Of a stretch of DNA of 64,000 nucleotides, positions 23,075-35,700 are shown in pieces. The position numbers were made by a program, and so were the translations under genes. Source of the stretch: Acanthosepion pharaonis (taxonomy: Eukaryota; Mollusca; Cephalopoda; Sepiida; Sepiidae); contig CAHIKZ030000954.1 of NCBI GenBank assembly GCA_903632075.3, positions 2,326,001 to 2,390,000 on the forward strand, read 5' to 3'. Position 1 is the first letter of the stretch, and every line of letters starts with the position of its first letter. The notes under the pieces were generated by a model. The model did no database searches, had not been told where the DNA came from, and saw only the letters and a program-made list of their open reading frames with translations.

Positions 23075-23141
23075 TGACGTTTTTCTCAGTTTCCGGTGAC
23101 GTACAACACAAACACGTGATAGTTTTTCTCTTCATATCAAG
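23075..23141 (+). promoter_or_regulatory. PRMT1: PRMT1 proximal promoter / 5' leader
   Basis: Within 67 nt of the ATG there are two CRE-like TGACGT sites (23075-23080 and 23097-23102), an ETS-like TTCCGG (23091-23096) and an E-box CACGTG (23113-23118). The start codon itself lies in CAAGATGGC, a YY1/TISU-type element. There is no TATA box. This fits a TATA-less housekeeping promoter with a very short leader; binding is inferred from the motifs. Confidence 0.5.
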
Positions 23142-23159
23142 ATGGCCGACATAATGGAG
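23142..23159 (+). CDS. PRMT1: PRMT1 coding exon 1 (MADIME)
   Basis: Six codons, ATG GCC GAC ATA ATG GAG, directly followed by the consensus donor GTGAGT. Phase 0 joins it to exon 2 (VPDDC...). The ATG sits in CAAGATGGC, a YY1/TISU-like initiation context. The assignment rests on donor quality, phase, promoter motifs just upstream and the usual short first exon of PRMT1; it was not confirmed by transcript data. Confidence 0.75.
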
Positions 23160-25628
23160 GTGAGTTGATAATTTTCCTTTGTCTTGTCGTTTATTTAAAG
23201 CATTTTTATTTTTCACTCCGCTCTTTACTTTTATATGTTTTTAAGGATTTTCCTACTGTTCACTTATCGTTACTGTATTTGAAATTTATCCGCTTCGTAC
23301 AGAAAGAGGAAGATGCTTGCTTAACCAGGGCCATCTTTCCCTCGATAATCTGCGGCTTCGTTTTAAAATATAAAAAGTGCTCTTTTGGGTTTAAAATCTA
23401 CTTTATATTGTTAGAAATAAGTCTTCATTTTGTTTTACTGCTGGGTAATTCGTGTCGATGTGATGGTTGCACAACGTTAAAGCAAAATTAGAAAATCTGT
23501 GGCGGTCAAATGGTAACGAAGACATCGACAGACATGGGTGTAAAAAGTACGAAGACTTCGTAAAAGAAAAGAAAAAAAAGCGGCAAACAGACGTTTCAGG
23601 TTTTGATGACAAAAAAAGAAGAGAGAAAATAAAACTGCACACGTGATTTCTTTCTCATATATCTACTTATAAAGATGGCTCGACAAGTAAGTGAAAATCT
23701 TAGCCAATTTTGAAACTAATCTTCCCATCCTGTTTCTTTTTTTTTTTTTTCCGTTTACATTTTTTTAGCTATTGACTTAGTTTTTACATCGTAAAGAAAG
23801 AATGTAATTTTCTTCTTTTTTATCAGAAGAATATCACGTAAATAATGTGAAAGTGAACTGAAATCATTTACTTAAGATATCCACATATAATTTTCAATAA
23901 GTTGCCAAAAAAGAACTACACAGAATATGCATTTAACGTTGTCGCTTTTTAGAAAGTTATTGATCTCTGGAGAATGCACCAAAAAGAAAAAAAAAAAAAA
24001 AACGCGCCATGTTAATCTTGATTTTTGCATCCTAAACATGTTTTAATTCTTTTCTTCTCTAAATAAATTTAAAATGTTACATTAAACTAAGTTTTAAAAG
24101 AAAAAAAAATGCCTCTTGTCCTGCAACCTTAAAAAATATCTATGAATTGATTGAAACCAGAAACGACACACGTGTTCCCCCCCCCCCTTCAACTGAAATT
24201 TGATGCATCGACGAACTTAATTCTGTATCTTTTTTTTTTCTCTTCTTAAATATCGCCCACATACTTCCACTTATCAATTTTTTTAACCGTTTATTTTATT
24301 AAATTCTGTAAATAGATGATTTCAAATTTATCGGCAAAAAATCATTTTTATTTTTGCTGTGTAAAAATAAAAAAAATGTAATGAATCTATATTACCTGAC
24401 TGAACAATTTAAAACTCAATTCTCTTAAAGAATAAAAATTGCTTAAAAACAATTAGAAAAAAATGTATTTTTTAAACTTTGTTTTTTTTAAAGACTTTTT
24501 TTAAAACCTTTTTCTGCGCGTTTGAATTTGAATATTTACCCAATCTTTGGTGATAAATAATTTAATCTTGCATTAATGAATGAGTGTGTGTAATTGTTTG
24601 CTGATGGAGCGAATTATTTTTTGATCGCCCCGTCTTTTCTTTTTGCATAAATTGTATTTTTTTTTTTTTTTTTTTTAAGTACGTAAAATAAACTCTTTTT
24701 ACTAGTTTTTTTTTAGTCTTTATCTTCCGATATTTTACATTTTGAAAAATTGCCAATTTTACAAAATTCAATTTTTTATTTTTTTTTTCATTCGTGTGTT
24801 TTTTGTTTTTTTTTGTTTTTTTAATCATCGGTATTTTAATTGTCCTAAAAAATGTTTAATCTCTCTTTTTATATTTAAAAAGCTCTAATTTCTTTAAATT
24901 GCATTCGAGACTATTGTACCCTTTTTTTTTTTTTTCTTTTTTTTTTATCTCGTGAAGACGAAAGGCCTTTTCCCGCAACTCCTATTTGAAATGTCACATG
25001 TGATATGAGGCAAATTGTATTGTAGCCATAAAATAAAATGGATATATTGATATATCTTGTAACCTGAATACCCATAAAAATACGTCCCATGGAGATGTTG
25101 AATCGATAAAAAAATACTGTAGGAATATAAACAGATTTTTTTTTCTTCACTTCCGTATACAAAGTTTAAAAAGCGAATCTTTTTTAGGCGTAACTTGTTT
25201 TGTACTGTACTGAAGTCAAAAAGGCGATCGCATCAAGAATACGCCTAGTTTTAAAATGTTACCTTCATAAAAATCGTTCTTAATTCTGCCAGTTTTCAGT
25301 TTGTGCTAATGAAAACTATTTGTGCGATGTTGAGGATGCATTATAAAATTGTGTAGACTGCAGTACTGTATATAAGGGCTTGTCACTTTTTTCTTTTTTT
25401 TTTTTTTTTGAGCGGCTTAGAAAAACTCAACGGGCAACGATGTTTTAAAACTACGTTCCGTCCCATTGCCTTTTCCCCTCCACTTCCTAAAAAATGTTGC
25501 ACATAGTCGATTTATCTTCGTTAAAATGAAATTCTTACGATAATTCTTTGTCCATGTAATTAAAAAAAAAACCCAAAAAAAACCTTGTATTTGAATTTAA
25601 TTTATAAAAATGTAATAATGCACACTTA

Positions 25629-25660
<32 letters not shown>

Positions 25661-26867
25661 TCGTAAAATCAAGAGACATCTTTTCTTTAAAAAAAATTAT
25701 AAAACTTACTACGAAATTGTATTTTTCTTATTTTCAAAGAGAATCGTAGAAAGATTGTTTCTTGCTGATTTGGCTCCCCCAAGCCAAGCACGTGTATCTT
25801 TCTCTTTCTGTCGGTTGCTGGCTAGATCTGATTTCAATTTTTGTCAGGATTTTTTACGCACCTATTCTAGTTCAGGGAATTTAAAACTTGCCAAGTTGGT
25901 GCTCTTAAGAGCAGACAAGATATCAAATATCATTTTTAAAGAAAATAACTATTAGTTTTTTTATGTAGTTTCAAGACATTTTAGCAGAGCTTTTTTAAAA
26001 TCTGTTCGTTAGCGGCGTGCCTGAAACGTTTTCATAAGTGATCAGCCCGTCCACTTTTATTTTTTTTTAAGTAGGTATGTTTCTTTGAGATCGATAAAAA
26101 AATAGCATAGCATGAATAAAGAAGGCCTTAAAACTTGATAAAAAATAATTTTTTACTGCCTAAATGGTTATTACCAAGAGGAAAGATCAAAGTATTTTTT
26201 AAATCATCCCTAGAACGTCCAAAATTTTCGTTACATTTTTTTTTAATTAGCAAATTTGACCAGCTTATTTAAATATAAAGTAATTAAAAATTAAATACTG
26301 TGTTTTTTTTTTTTTTTTTTTTTTTTTTGTTTTTTAAACAAAGATATGTCCAAAGCCTGCACTTGTTTCTGCTCCTAAAATTGAATCTAAAAAACAAAAA
26401 TTAATAATTGCACTGTCTCTCAGTGGAAAAGAAAAAAAAATTATATTAAAGTATGATAAAATAATATTTATTGAATTTTGTTTTTTAACGAAAAAAACTG
26501 AAAACATGATGGTGATGGTCAGCCACAGAATTTGATACGAAATCAATGCAATTTATGGTGCCGGATTTTTGCTATAAGAAGAAACAACTCCAGCACATGT
26601 GACATTTCAGCTTTGTGCATCCGTATTTTTGTTGGAGGCTATTTTTAATACATTTTTGAAATATTAAAAAATTATTGTAAAAACATACTCGCATAAGAGA
26701 TTTTAATGAGCTTTCAAATGTACGATCTGTAAAAAGTAAATAAGTTTTTCCATTGACTTGCAGTAACAAACTTAATTTTAGAATATTTAACAACTTTATC
26801 ACTTGCATTTAAAATTAAAAAGTAAACAATTCTTGTAAAAATTCATTTTTCGAGGAAATATTTTGAC

Positions 26868-26914
<47 letters not shown>

Positions 26915-29900
26915 AGAAAAGCCATTAAAAGCTTTTTAAATTAAATAATGCCTTATTATTTATTATTGGGTTTTGTATTTTTACAATTGAGCTAAAAGTT
27001 TGGGTAATATTGCACACTGATTTACAAGGAAAATTGATGATTTATATGACAAAACTGTCAACACTAAAAAAAAAAATTCTTCCAAAAATAAAATGCTTTT
27101 CTGAAACTTCCATACCTGTCTTTGGGTAAAATAATACATTAATTTGGGAAGTCTTGCAAAAATCAGATAATTGTTGGATTTTAATGAAATTTTCAGGACT
27201 TATTGACAAATGCATTTATTTTTAGAAAATCTTTTATTTATACAACTGTTACCACACCCCTCAAAAAATAAAATAAACTTCATGAAATTTCTACAAATTA
27301 AATTTCATACACCAAAATGTATTTGTTTGTTAAAAGCAGGACCCCTTTGGAGAATGTAAATTATCAATTTTCTTTTTTCTTCTCTCTCTCTTCAAACTTA
27401 CTGTTTTCCAGTAAAACTGCTGGAAATCATAAAATAAAAACTACAAAACTTTTTAATTATTTAATTAGATAAGCTTTTGATTTTATAAATAATATATATT
27501 AAGTTCATTATAGTCTGTAGAAAAGAATTTTGGTGAATAATGAATTTTTACAGGAACTTTTTTTTTTTTTTTTTTTTTTTTCTTTAGATTATAATGGAAG
27601 TCATCACAATCCTTGATTGATTCAAACAGTTATTGTTATCACAATCAGTTTGTCCCAGGCTTTTTATTTAAAATGAAGTAAAACTTAGTGGCATATTAAA
27701 TTCCAGATGTTTTATATGCTTATAAAAATGAATTTGTAAATTGGGCCCAATTTTTATATTATTTGCTTAATATCTGTTCATTATCATCCAATCACAACTG
27801 ATATCTCCCTATGGACTTTTGTTAATGAATTCACTGTAGTCATTAATCAGTTATGGAAAATGAGCAATTCTTTAAGAAAACTGAAAGTACAGATGTATAT
27901 ATTTCTATATAAGGCAAATGTACCCCCCCTTGTTTGCCGTAACCTATATATTATTTACTGCATCACTCATTAATGCTAAAATTAAATGAATCTCTTTGTT
28001 TGGTGTCTCTATTAGTAATAGTATGTTTAATCTTAAAGATGAGATGTTATCAATTTTACAATGTAATACTTTCGTATTTTTCCAGTTAGCTTCTCTCCCA
28101 ACTCTTTAATTCTATGGTTGTTAGCAACATGGATTGGCAATAAAGAATATTCCTCTAACAAGAATTCTGGAGCATGGGGACTACTGGTTGCAATCATTCA
28201 ATTCTACTCATGCATAGTCCATTTCTTATGTCAGCATATTTATTTTATGCTGGTAGGATCAGTAGTAAAAAAAAAAAAAATTTTCATACTTTTTTTTTTG
28301 TTTTGTTTTTTGTTTTTTTTTTCTTTTATCACAAATGTTTTTCCTCTGACTTAGCTAATCAAATGATTATTAAAGTGGCAAAACTCTATAAACCTTGTGT
28401 AGGCTTGGAATTTGATTTTATAAGGAGATAAATCTTCTTTGCCTGTAGTCATTTCAATGACTGTATCGTGCAGAAGATTTTTACTAAATTATCCAACTAC
28501 AGGTATTGAGCTTTTTTTTTTTTTTGCCTGATGCTAGCAACAGGTCATGATTACATTTCTACAGTGAAACTTCTCAAGTCTTGGTGGCCATTTTTATTAT
28601 GTCTCAAATTTAACATGCATTTTAACTTTTACATTCCATCCTTTGAGTAATTGTATATGCATAAAGTTCTCAAATGACCTGAAAAACCTGTATATTGCAG
28701 CACTGCATTTACGTTAACTGATCTTGTAGGAATTCTGGAATTGATGACAGGCTATTAATTACGTAGTATGGTCCATAATTTCCTTGATATAGTTCATAGC
28801 ACAGACACATTTACCAGTGGAAGTGTATAGCAACTCTGGTTGCACTGTTGGTTTTAAAATACCTCTTGAGTTACAAAAAAAAATCAGGATAGATGTGTAT
28901 TGTGAGAGGACATTTTTAGATCTAAATGTATACACTGTAAATTGATTTCATTATGGAAATTTGTGGAAACATTAAATTCCTCAGTATTGTGGAAGGACAA
29001 TTGTGAATTGAAGCTAGTTACATTCTCAGTTTATAGACTGTTGGATATGAATGAGAAAAGTAACTATTTTTGGTCCACTTTGTTTATTTTCTTTAGATAT
29101 TTTTGATGAGAATATGAAAAAGATCTATAAAGTTTCTTTAAAACTAGTGTTTTTTTGTTTTTTTTTTGTTGTTGCTCAATTCACTCTTTTCACCATGGCA
29201 TGTCATTCTATCTACTTTTCCAAGATTGTCACTCAAAATTGCATTCCAAATAATATGCATATATTATTGAAAATCTTCATACTCTCTTGTATTAGTCCCT
29301 ATACATATTTTTCTTATAGTAGGTTCTACAAACTTAATAGCCATAGAATTTTTTTTTTTTTTTTTTTTTTTTATACTTCAATAAAAAAAAAAATTCAATA
29401 GCATGTCGGGTATTGTAAATAAATTTAACAAAAAAGTAAAAGCCGAGAATGGAAATATTTTAAAGATTAATAGAATTTTTTTTTTTTTTTTAAATAACAG
29501 ATTTTGATTGTATCAGAATGTTGCCATACAAGCCCACATTACCAATCATTCAAGAATTGTTTAATTTTATTTATTTTTCTTCTCCCCCTCCAGGTGCCTG
29601 ATGATTGTCTTTCATATTTGCAAAATTCAGCTTCCAGCAGCAATGGAACACCTGCTCAGGTTGATGAGATGACATCAAAGGATTATTACTTTGATTCATA
29701 TGCTCACTTTGGCATCCATGAAGTAAGTTTAATTTTCATCATTTCTGCTTATTTAATTGTCTATTGGGAAGGGAGAATTTTAGAAGACCAGATAGGAATT
29801 AAGTCATGGGATTTTTTTTTCTTCCTCTACAAAGTTGAGATCAAGCATCTTGATCAAAATGACATATTTTGGGATTTACTACTGTGTTAATCACCTTTTT

Positions 29901-30609
29901 TGTCAATGTACTTATGTTGTAAACTGTTTGAAATAAGTGCTCTTCCTTGTTGTCTCTCTCACCTCTTATATCCCCTTAAGCTGCAGAGATATGTATGTAT
30001 GTACTTACATACATATATGGCTTCCCATGGTGAAATTGGAACACCATGCTTTGGGTATAGGAGTGGTCTCTTATAGAAAATGGGGATACAGGTGCAATTT
30101 TGCTTAATACTCAATCTGGGTGGGTTGGTTTGTATTAATTTCATTATTGTAGCAAACTGTAACAAACACACAACCGTAAGTGCAAATAGCCACAAATCCA
30201 TTTGTTCACCTTGTCAGCAGCTTCTATCCTCTTGTTCACTATCACTATATATGCATTTGGTAGATATGCTAATCTGTAAACAGCACATCTGGGTTATTCC
30301 ATCAACCCCTTAGGTAGCACATCAAACGGGCTATTCCATCAAATGTTTTCTTTTATAAACGATGGAATGAGTTTGCCCCGGTTTTTATTTGTAGCATGGA
30401 CCTAAAGGCATTGGCAGACGCACACTTTCAACCTTTTTGAAGGTAAGTGGATTTCTTCTGCACAGGGGTCAACTAACATCTGCACACACTAAAAGAAAAA
30501 TACAGTTCAGATATATATCCCTAGCTCTAAAATCTAGACACCCAAGACATCCACAATTGGTCAGATTAAAATTTGCATACCCTCATCAACAAGCTTGAAA
30601 CACAGCCTG

Positions 30610-30642
<33 letters not shown>

Positions 30643-32508
30643 TGGGGAAGACAAAACCTGGGCACTCATTCCTTTGTTTATACAAGAAAACGTTTGATAG
30701 AATGGCATAGGGGTTGATTGAATTGAATAAATTTTTTTTTTATTTCATGGGTGGGGGGCAGTTGAAGCAGTTAAATTTCATGCAAATTTCAGGGGTCACA
30801 TTATACATGAAGTCAACATACCCTAGTGTATGCAGTATATAGCTGTGAAAATGATCATGATTTTGCAGATTAATCCATTGAAAATTGACATTGAAGTGGG
30901 CTTTTCATTAAAACATTTCTTAAAAAAAAGCAATTGCACTTAGCCTGCCACTGAGTAGATGGGGAGGTTGTCTTATCCTTACTTCTATGGTGTCCTTTCT
31001 GAAATGTCTTCTCAGGAAAGTTGGCTTTCCCAGACATCATGGCTTGGGACTCGGTGTTGGACACTGGGGATCTAGGGATGGCAATGCAGGACCAAGCAGT
31101 GTGAAAAGTTGTTCCGGCCAACCACAGGGAGGTTGGAGGATGATTTACATTATTATTATTATAAGAGGTATAGAATATTGCGTTGGTAAGAATGTTTCTA
31201 AACATACTCAAAATTTAAATGTTAAATTAAATCCTCCTCTGCAACAACTTAATCAACAATGTTTCCCAAATCAGTTCCAACTCTCAATAGGTCTTTGGGT
31301 ATCCCGACTTCCTTGGTCTGCTTCTTTCTGTTGGAGTTCACCTCATTGTTCTACCAAAATCCATATTCCTTTGATCTCAGTTCAGAAACTCTGATCATTC
31401 ATGGGGTTCTGTAAGGGAGCAGAAAAAGCAGCAACTGAAAGCTGCTGGATAAGGAAGTTGTGGCAACAATTTTCCAACCAAAATGTAACGGCTATTCACA
31501 TGTCCTCATTGCAATGTGAAATTTAATGTCATGCCACTATTCAGTTTTGTTCTTTTCTCTCTTTAGCAGATATTTAAACCTCCCTCTCCCTCCCACTGCA
31601 TACAGTGCACTTTGAGTGACCATCTTGTTTAGATCAAGCATTTCCTATTAAATGCTTTCTATTCACTATCAATGAAACATAGCCTTCTAAATGCAACTTT
31701 TGCTTGAGGATGGCTACAGTGGCAGCTGCTTTGGCTGACAGGATTCATTTGTGTGTTGTATTGATATATAGATTTTTCATCACTTGAGGTAATGGTGTCC
31801 ACTCCTATAAATCTTAACTTTCAGGCCTGCATGCACCAAAATAGTGACCTTTTTTTTTTTTTTTTATTAATAAAACTTTATCCATCAGAATCTGTCAATA
31901 AAAACTTGCATACTTCAGCAGGAATCGAATCTGCAACCCCCGGGGGTAGGGAGAGCCACCATTTAAAGTGATGATAGAAGTCTGTTGGATTAATAAAAAT
32001 TGATTCTGAGAAATTCTCTTTGTTTATATTTGGATATGAAACTCCTTGCAGATATGAAAATCTAAGATCATTGACAAACATTTTGCTTGAAGGCATAAAT
32101 TTGGTTTTGTCTGTCTCTTCATGGCCAAAGTGGTATAGGTGCACTTGTCTAAACGGTGACTCAATTCTTGCTGAAAAGTGCAAGTTTTTATTTAAAAAAG
32201 ATTTCTCAATTTTAAGTTGGAACTTACCCGGGAAACAATGGCCAGTAAGTAAAAAAAAAAATACACTGTTTAATATAAAAACTGAGCACCTATTCAAATA
32301 CAAGTTATGATAAAGAGGCCACTTGTGGGATGGACAACATCATCAGTAATAGTTCAAGGATTCTGACACTTTGTTTCTTATTCATTGAATTGTAATATTT
32401 AACATTTACCTAATATGCATAATACTTGAATTGAATTCTACCAAAGATGAATGACTTTTCTCTGGTTGGTTGAACAAGGTTTGGTTTCTCAGTGTTATGG
32501 TTTTTGTC

Positions 32509-32546
<38 letters not shown>

Positions 32547-32698
32547 GCCAATATGGTTTACATTTTCTGTACTGGATTTTGTTAAAAGGCTCTTTGGGAA
32601 AAGTGATTGACAGCAGGAATTGGATGCTATGTTCTCAGCGGCACAGTTTCCTTTCAAAAATGAATTTAATGTTAAAAATTTGTATAGATAATAGATGC

Positions 32699-32733
<35 letters not shown>

Positions 32734-35700
32734 CTTATGTATAACATGATTCTGTAAACGGAAAATGATTACCATGCTTTTTATTTGTACAAATTAAACA
32801 TTTCTCTGCAAAATTAATTTCCTGATTAATATTGAAAGGCTGATTGTAATTTCATCTTTATTTGGTTATCCAATTATGATAATGTCCAACCTGACAATGG
32901 AAAAGTGTTTTTTTGTTTGTTTGTTTTTTTTTTTTTTTTTTTTTTTTTTTCCTCCCCTCCTCTGAGTTAGACTTGGTTGATTTGGCAATTTGTTTTGGTA
33001 TCAGTTTCCTTTTTTTTTTTTTCTTTTTTCTTTTTTCCATTTATGCCACGGTTTTTGATTCGGTTTTTGGATTTGGAAATTAGTATTTTTGCTTTCTAAG
33101 GGAGCCATTAATTTTCTTGTGTAAGAATAGCATTTCCAGCCAATATCTTGATTTTGCTTGAGATTGATAAATTTGCAGCTTAGCCTGTTCGACTTGCAAA
33201 TTCTCATGTATTTCTGGTCCAATCTTAAAAATATTCACATGGCTGGAAAGAAAATAAAATCTTTCTAAATATGTAATTTGTATGTGTTTTTACTCATTAA
33301 ATTATTTTTTTTACAGTGAGCTAAAATGGTATTTTGCTTTGAACAGCTGAATATACTTTTTTTTTTTTTTCTCGGTTAAACCACCCATCTCTACTCTGAT
33401 TATATTATTCTTGGCCACTTTTCACTTGTATATTTTGGTCATTTTAGGTACAAAAACATTAGGGATGATTTAGTTCAAGTTTTCCTTCCCATTTTTTTTT
33501 TTTTTTTTTTTTTTCCTTGCATGCAGAAAGAAGGCATTAAGTTACCAGGGTCCCTTTTGAGTTAGTATATAACAAATAATGATACACATGCAAGTTTTTA
33601 AACTAACCAAATTTCTTAAATTTCTTTAATTTCTGTTGCCATTTGTTATAATCTTTCCGAGGCTAGCATTCCGTGGCTAGTAATAAAGAATGGCCTCTGT
33701 TGAGGCCTCAACTTACACTTATCCTTAAGAAGGCTCTCTTTCAAATTAGTTTAATAGGATATTTTAGAGTTTTGATAATAGGAAAAGAAAGTGTCATGAA
33801 TTATATATTTTGAATTTACAGAATATAAATGTCTGGAATAAAAGATTATTCAAGCTTGTAGTGCTTATTGTCTGGCTGAGTTTGAGGATTAAAGTGAATA
33901 CATTTACTGCAACTTGTTAAAAAAATTTTTTTTTTTTTTTTTTTTTTTTTTAATTCTACGGGATAAAAAAAAAATCTGATGCTTTTTCAGAGTAGCAAAA
34001 CTTTTTTCTGTCTCTCAAATTTTATAATCAGAATGAGTTGAGTTGCCATGAATGGTTTCATCATTCTTGGTTGTTTATACTTCAGCTGTCTAAACAAGTC
34101 ATTTATAAAATTAAACAGCAAAACATGCGATTTCTGTGTTATAATGCATATGTATATACATTTCAGAGAAGTGCTGGAAAGTTCAGAATTTTGGTAGACT
34201 TCACCCTCCCCCATGTACTTATCATTTATTGTTCAATTGTATTTGACTGTAAAATGTCTGTTTTTCAGGAAATGTTAAAGGATGAAGTACGTACACTGAC
34301 ATACCGCAACTCCATGTATCACAACAAACATTTGTTTAAAGGGAAAGTGGTGCTTGATGTTGGGTGTGGAACTGGAATCCTGAGTATGTTTGCTGCCAAA
34401 GCCGGAGCCAGTAAAGTTATCGGGGTTAGTATGATAGTTTGTTTATTTGTAAAGATGGGATGAAATATTGTCTACTACTTTTTTTTTCTTTTTCTTTTTT
34501 TAAATCTCTAAATTTGACTGGATTAATAATTTGCTTTGTCTTTGTCCAGTTTTCAATTTTCCTCAAAAGCATGGCTTTGAAGTAACTTTATGGGCCTGAT
34601 AATCAGGCTTGAAATATGGAGGGGGAAAAAAAGTCCCTACCCTTCAAACTACTGCCTAAATTACATCCATATCAACCTTCAAAGTAGAAAGCCAAAGACA
34701 TTGATAAGGAATCTTTCTCTCATGGATGTATATTCTACTAGTTTTATCTTTTCATTATTAAGGGACTTATTCTTAAGGAAGATACCAGAGTGGTCCTCCG
34801 TTGTCTTCACTATGCCACCCAAGACAAGCCCAGTCTACTCTATTTCGCCCATTGTTTGGGATAAAGAAGAGGTCATGTCCTTTTCCAGGGCATTACTCTA
34901 AAAGTGAATGCAACATTACATCCTTAATGTGGGAAGAATTGGATATTAAGCTGGATTTGTGAGACATAGCAGAAAACTTGAGGGCTTTTGTCACAGGTTG
35001 ACCTGGTATATGGTATGTCCAGGAGTCGGGGTTTGAATTTGACTCATTAATGCCACTTTCTGTGCCAATGACTATTGTGCCACCTGTACAGTTATTTGGA
35101 ATACAAATAAAATCTTTCATTGTCAAGTCTTTTTTTTCCTTTTCCTCCCCCACTGATTTTTTTTCTTTCTATCCCTCTCACGTTATTTTTAATTCTTGTA
35201 AACTGTTCATTGAAGTTATTGTTTAATCTCTTCCAAAATTTACTTTAAATAATTATCTTGACATTTCAGATTGAATGTTCCAGTATCATTGACTATGGAC
35301 AGAAAATCATTGAAAACAATCACATGGATAATGGCAAGTATAGTTTAACTTACCATATTTTTATTTGGTCTTTGTGGCATAAATTGATGATAATTCTAAA
35401 TGTTTAGGTTTTCTTCTCAAAGTAACTTTACACTTTTCTGTCATGATTTATTTTTCCCCCTAAAGAAATAAATAATTTTGATATAATTACATTTTGCTAC
35501 AGTTATTAATTCTGGTTATGTTCTTAACTTATTTCTCAAATCTCTGCTCCCAGGTTTCTCAATATTTGTGGGTTTCAGTGCTGAACTGGGGTCAGAGAGT
35601 GGTAAATTTAAACTAGTTAAAAATCTTTCTACAGTATAATATTTGACATTCTGGGGTCCTATTTTGAAATAGGATGAAAAGAATGTTGACCAAAAGATTG

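Larger units (their letters stand above)
23160..29593 (+). other. PRMT1 intron 1 (6.4 kb)
   Basis: Begins GTGAGT and ends CCAG. It contains the candidate alternative first exon at 23675, many T-runs (for example 25631-25659 and 26302-26328), an 11-nt C-run near 24177, and an (AT)n at 26871-26912. No other coding sequence was recognised. Confidence 0.7.

Noticed and set aside
22823..23077. 84-codon frame just upstream of PRMT1
   Set aside because: No recognisable family, overlaps the promoter motifs, composition as expected for AT-rich DNA.
25755..25955. 66-codon frame with varied composition in PRMT1 intron 1
   Set aside because: No splice sites that keep the PRMT1 frame and no family recognised.
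30870..31394. Overlapping frames of 113 and 135 codons in PRMT1 intron 2
   Set aside because: Opposite-strand mirror openness without recognisable motifs; likely chance in a slightly GC-richer stretch.
32492..32749. Phe-rich and Lys-rich open frames on both strands
   Set aside because: Caused by T-runs in PRMT1 intron 2.
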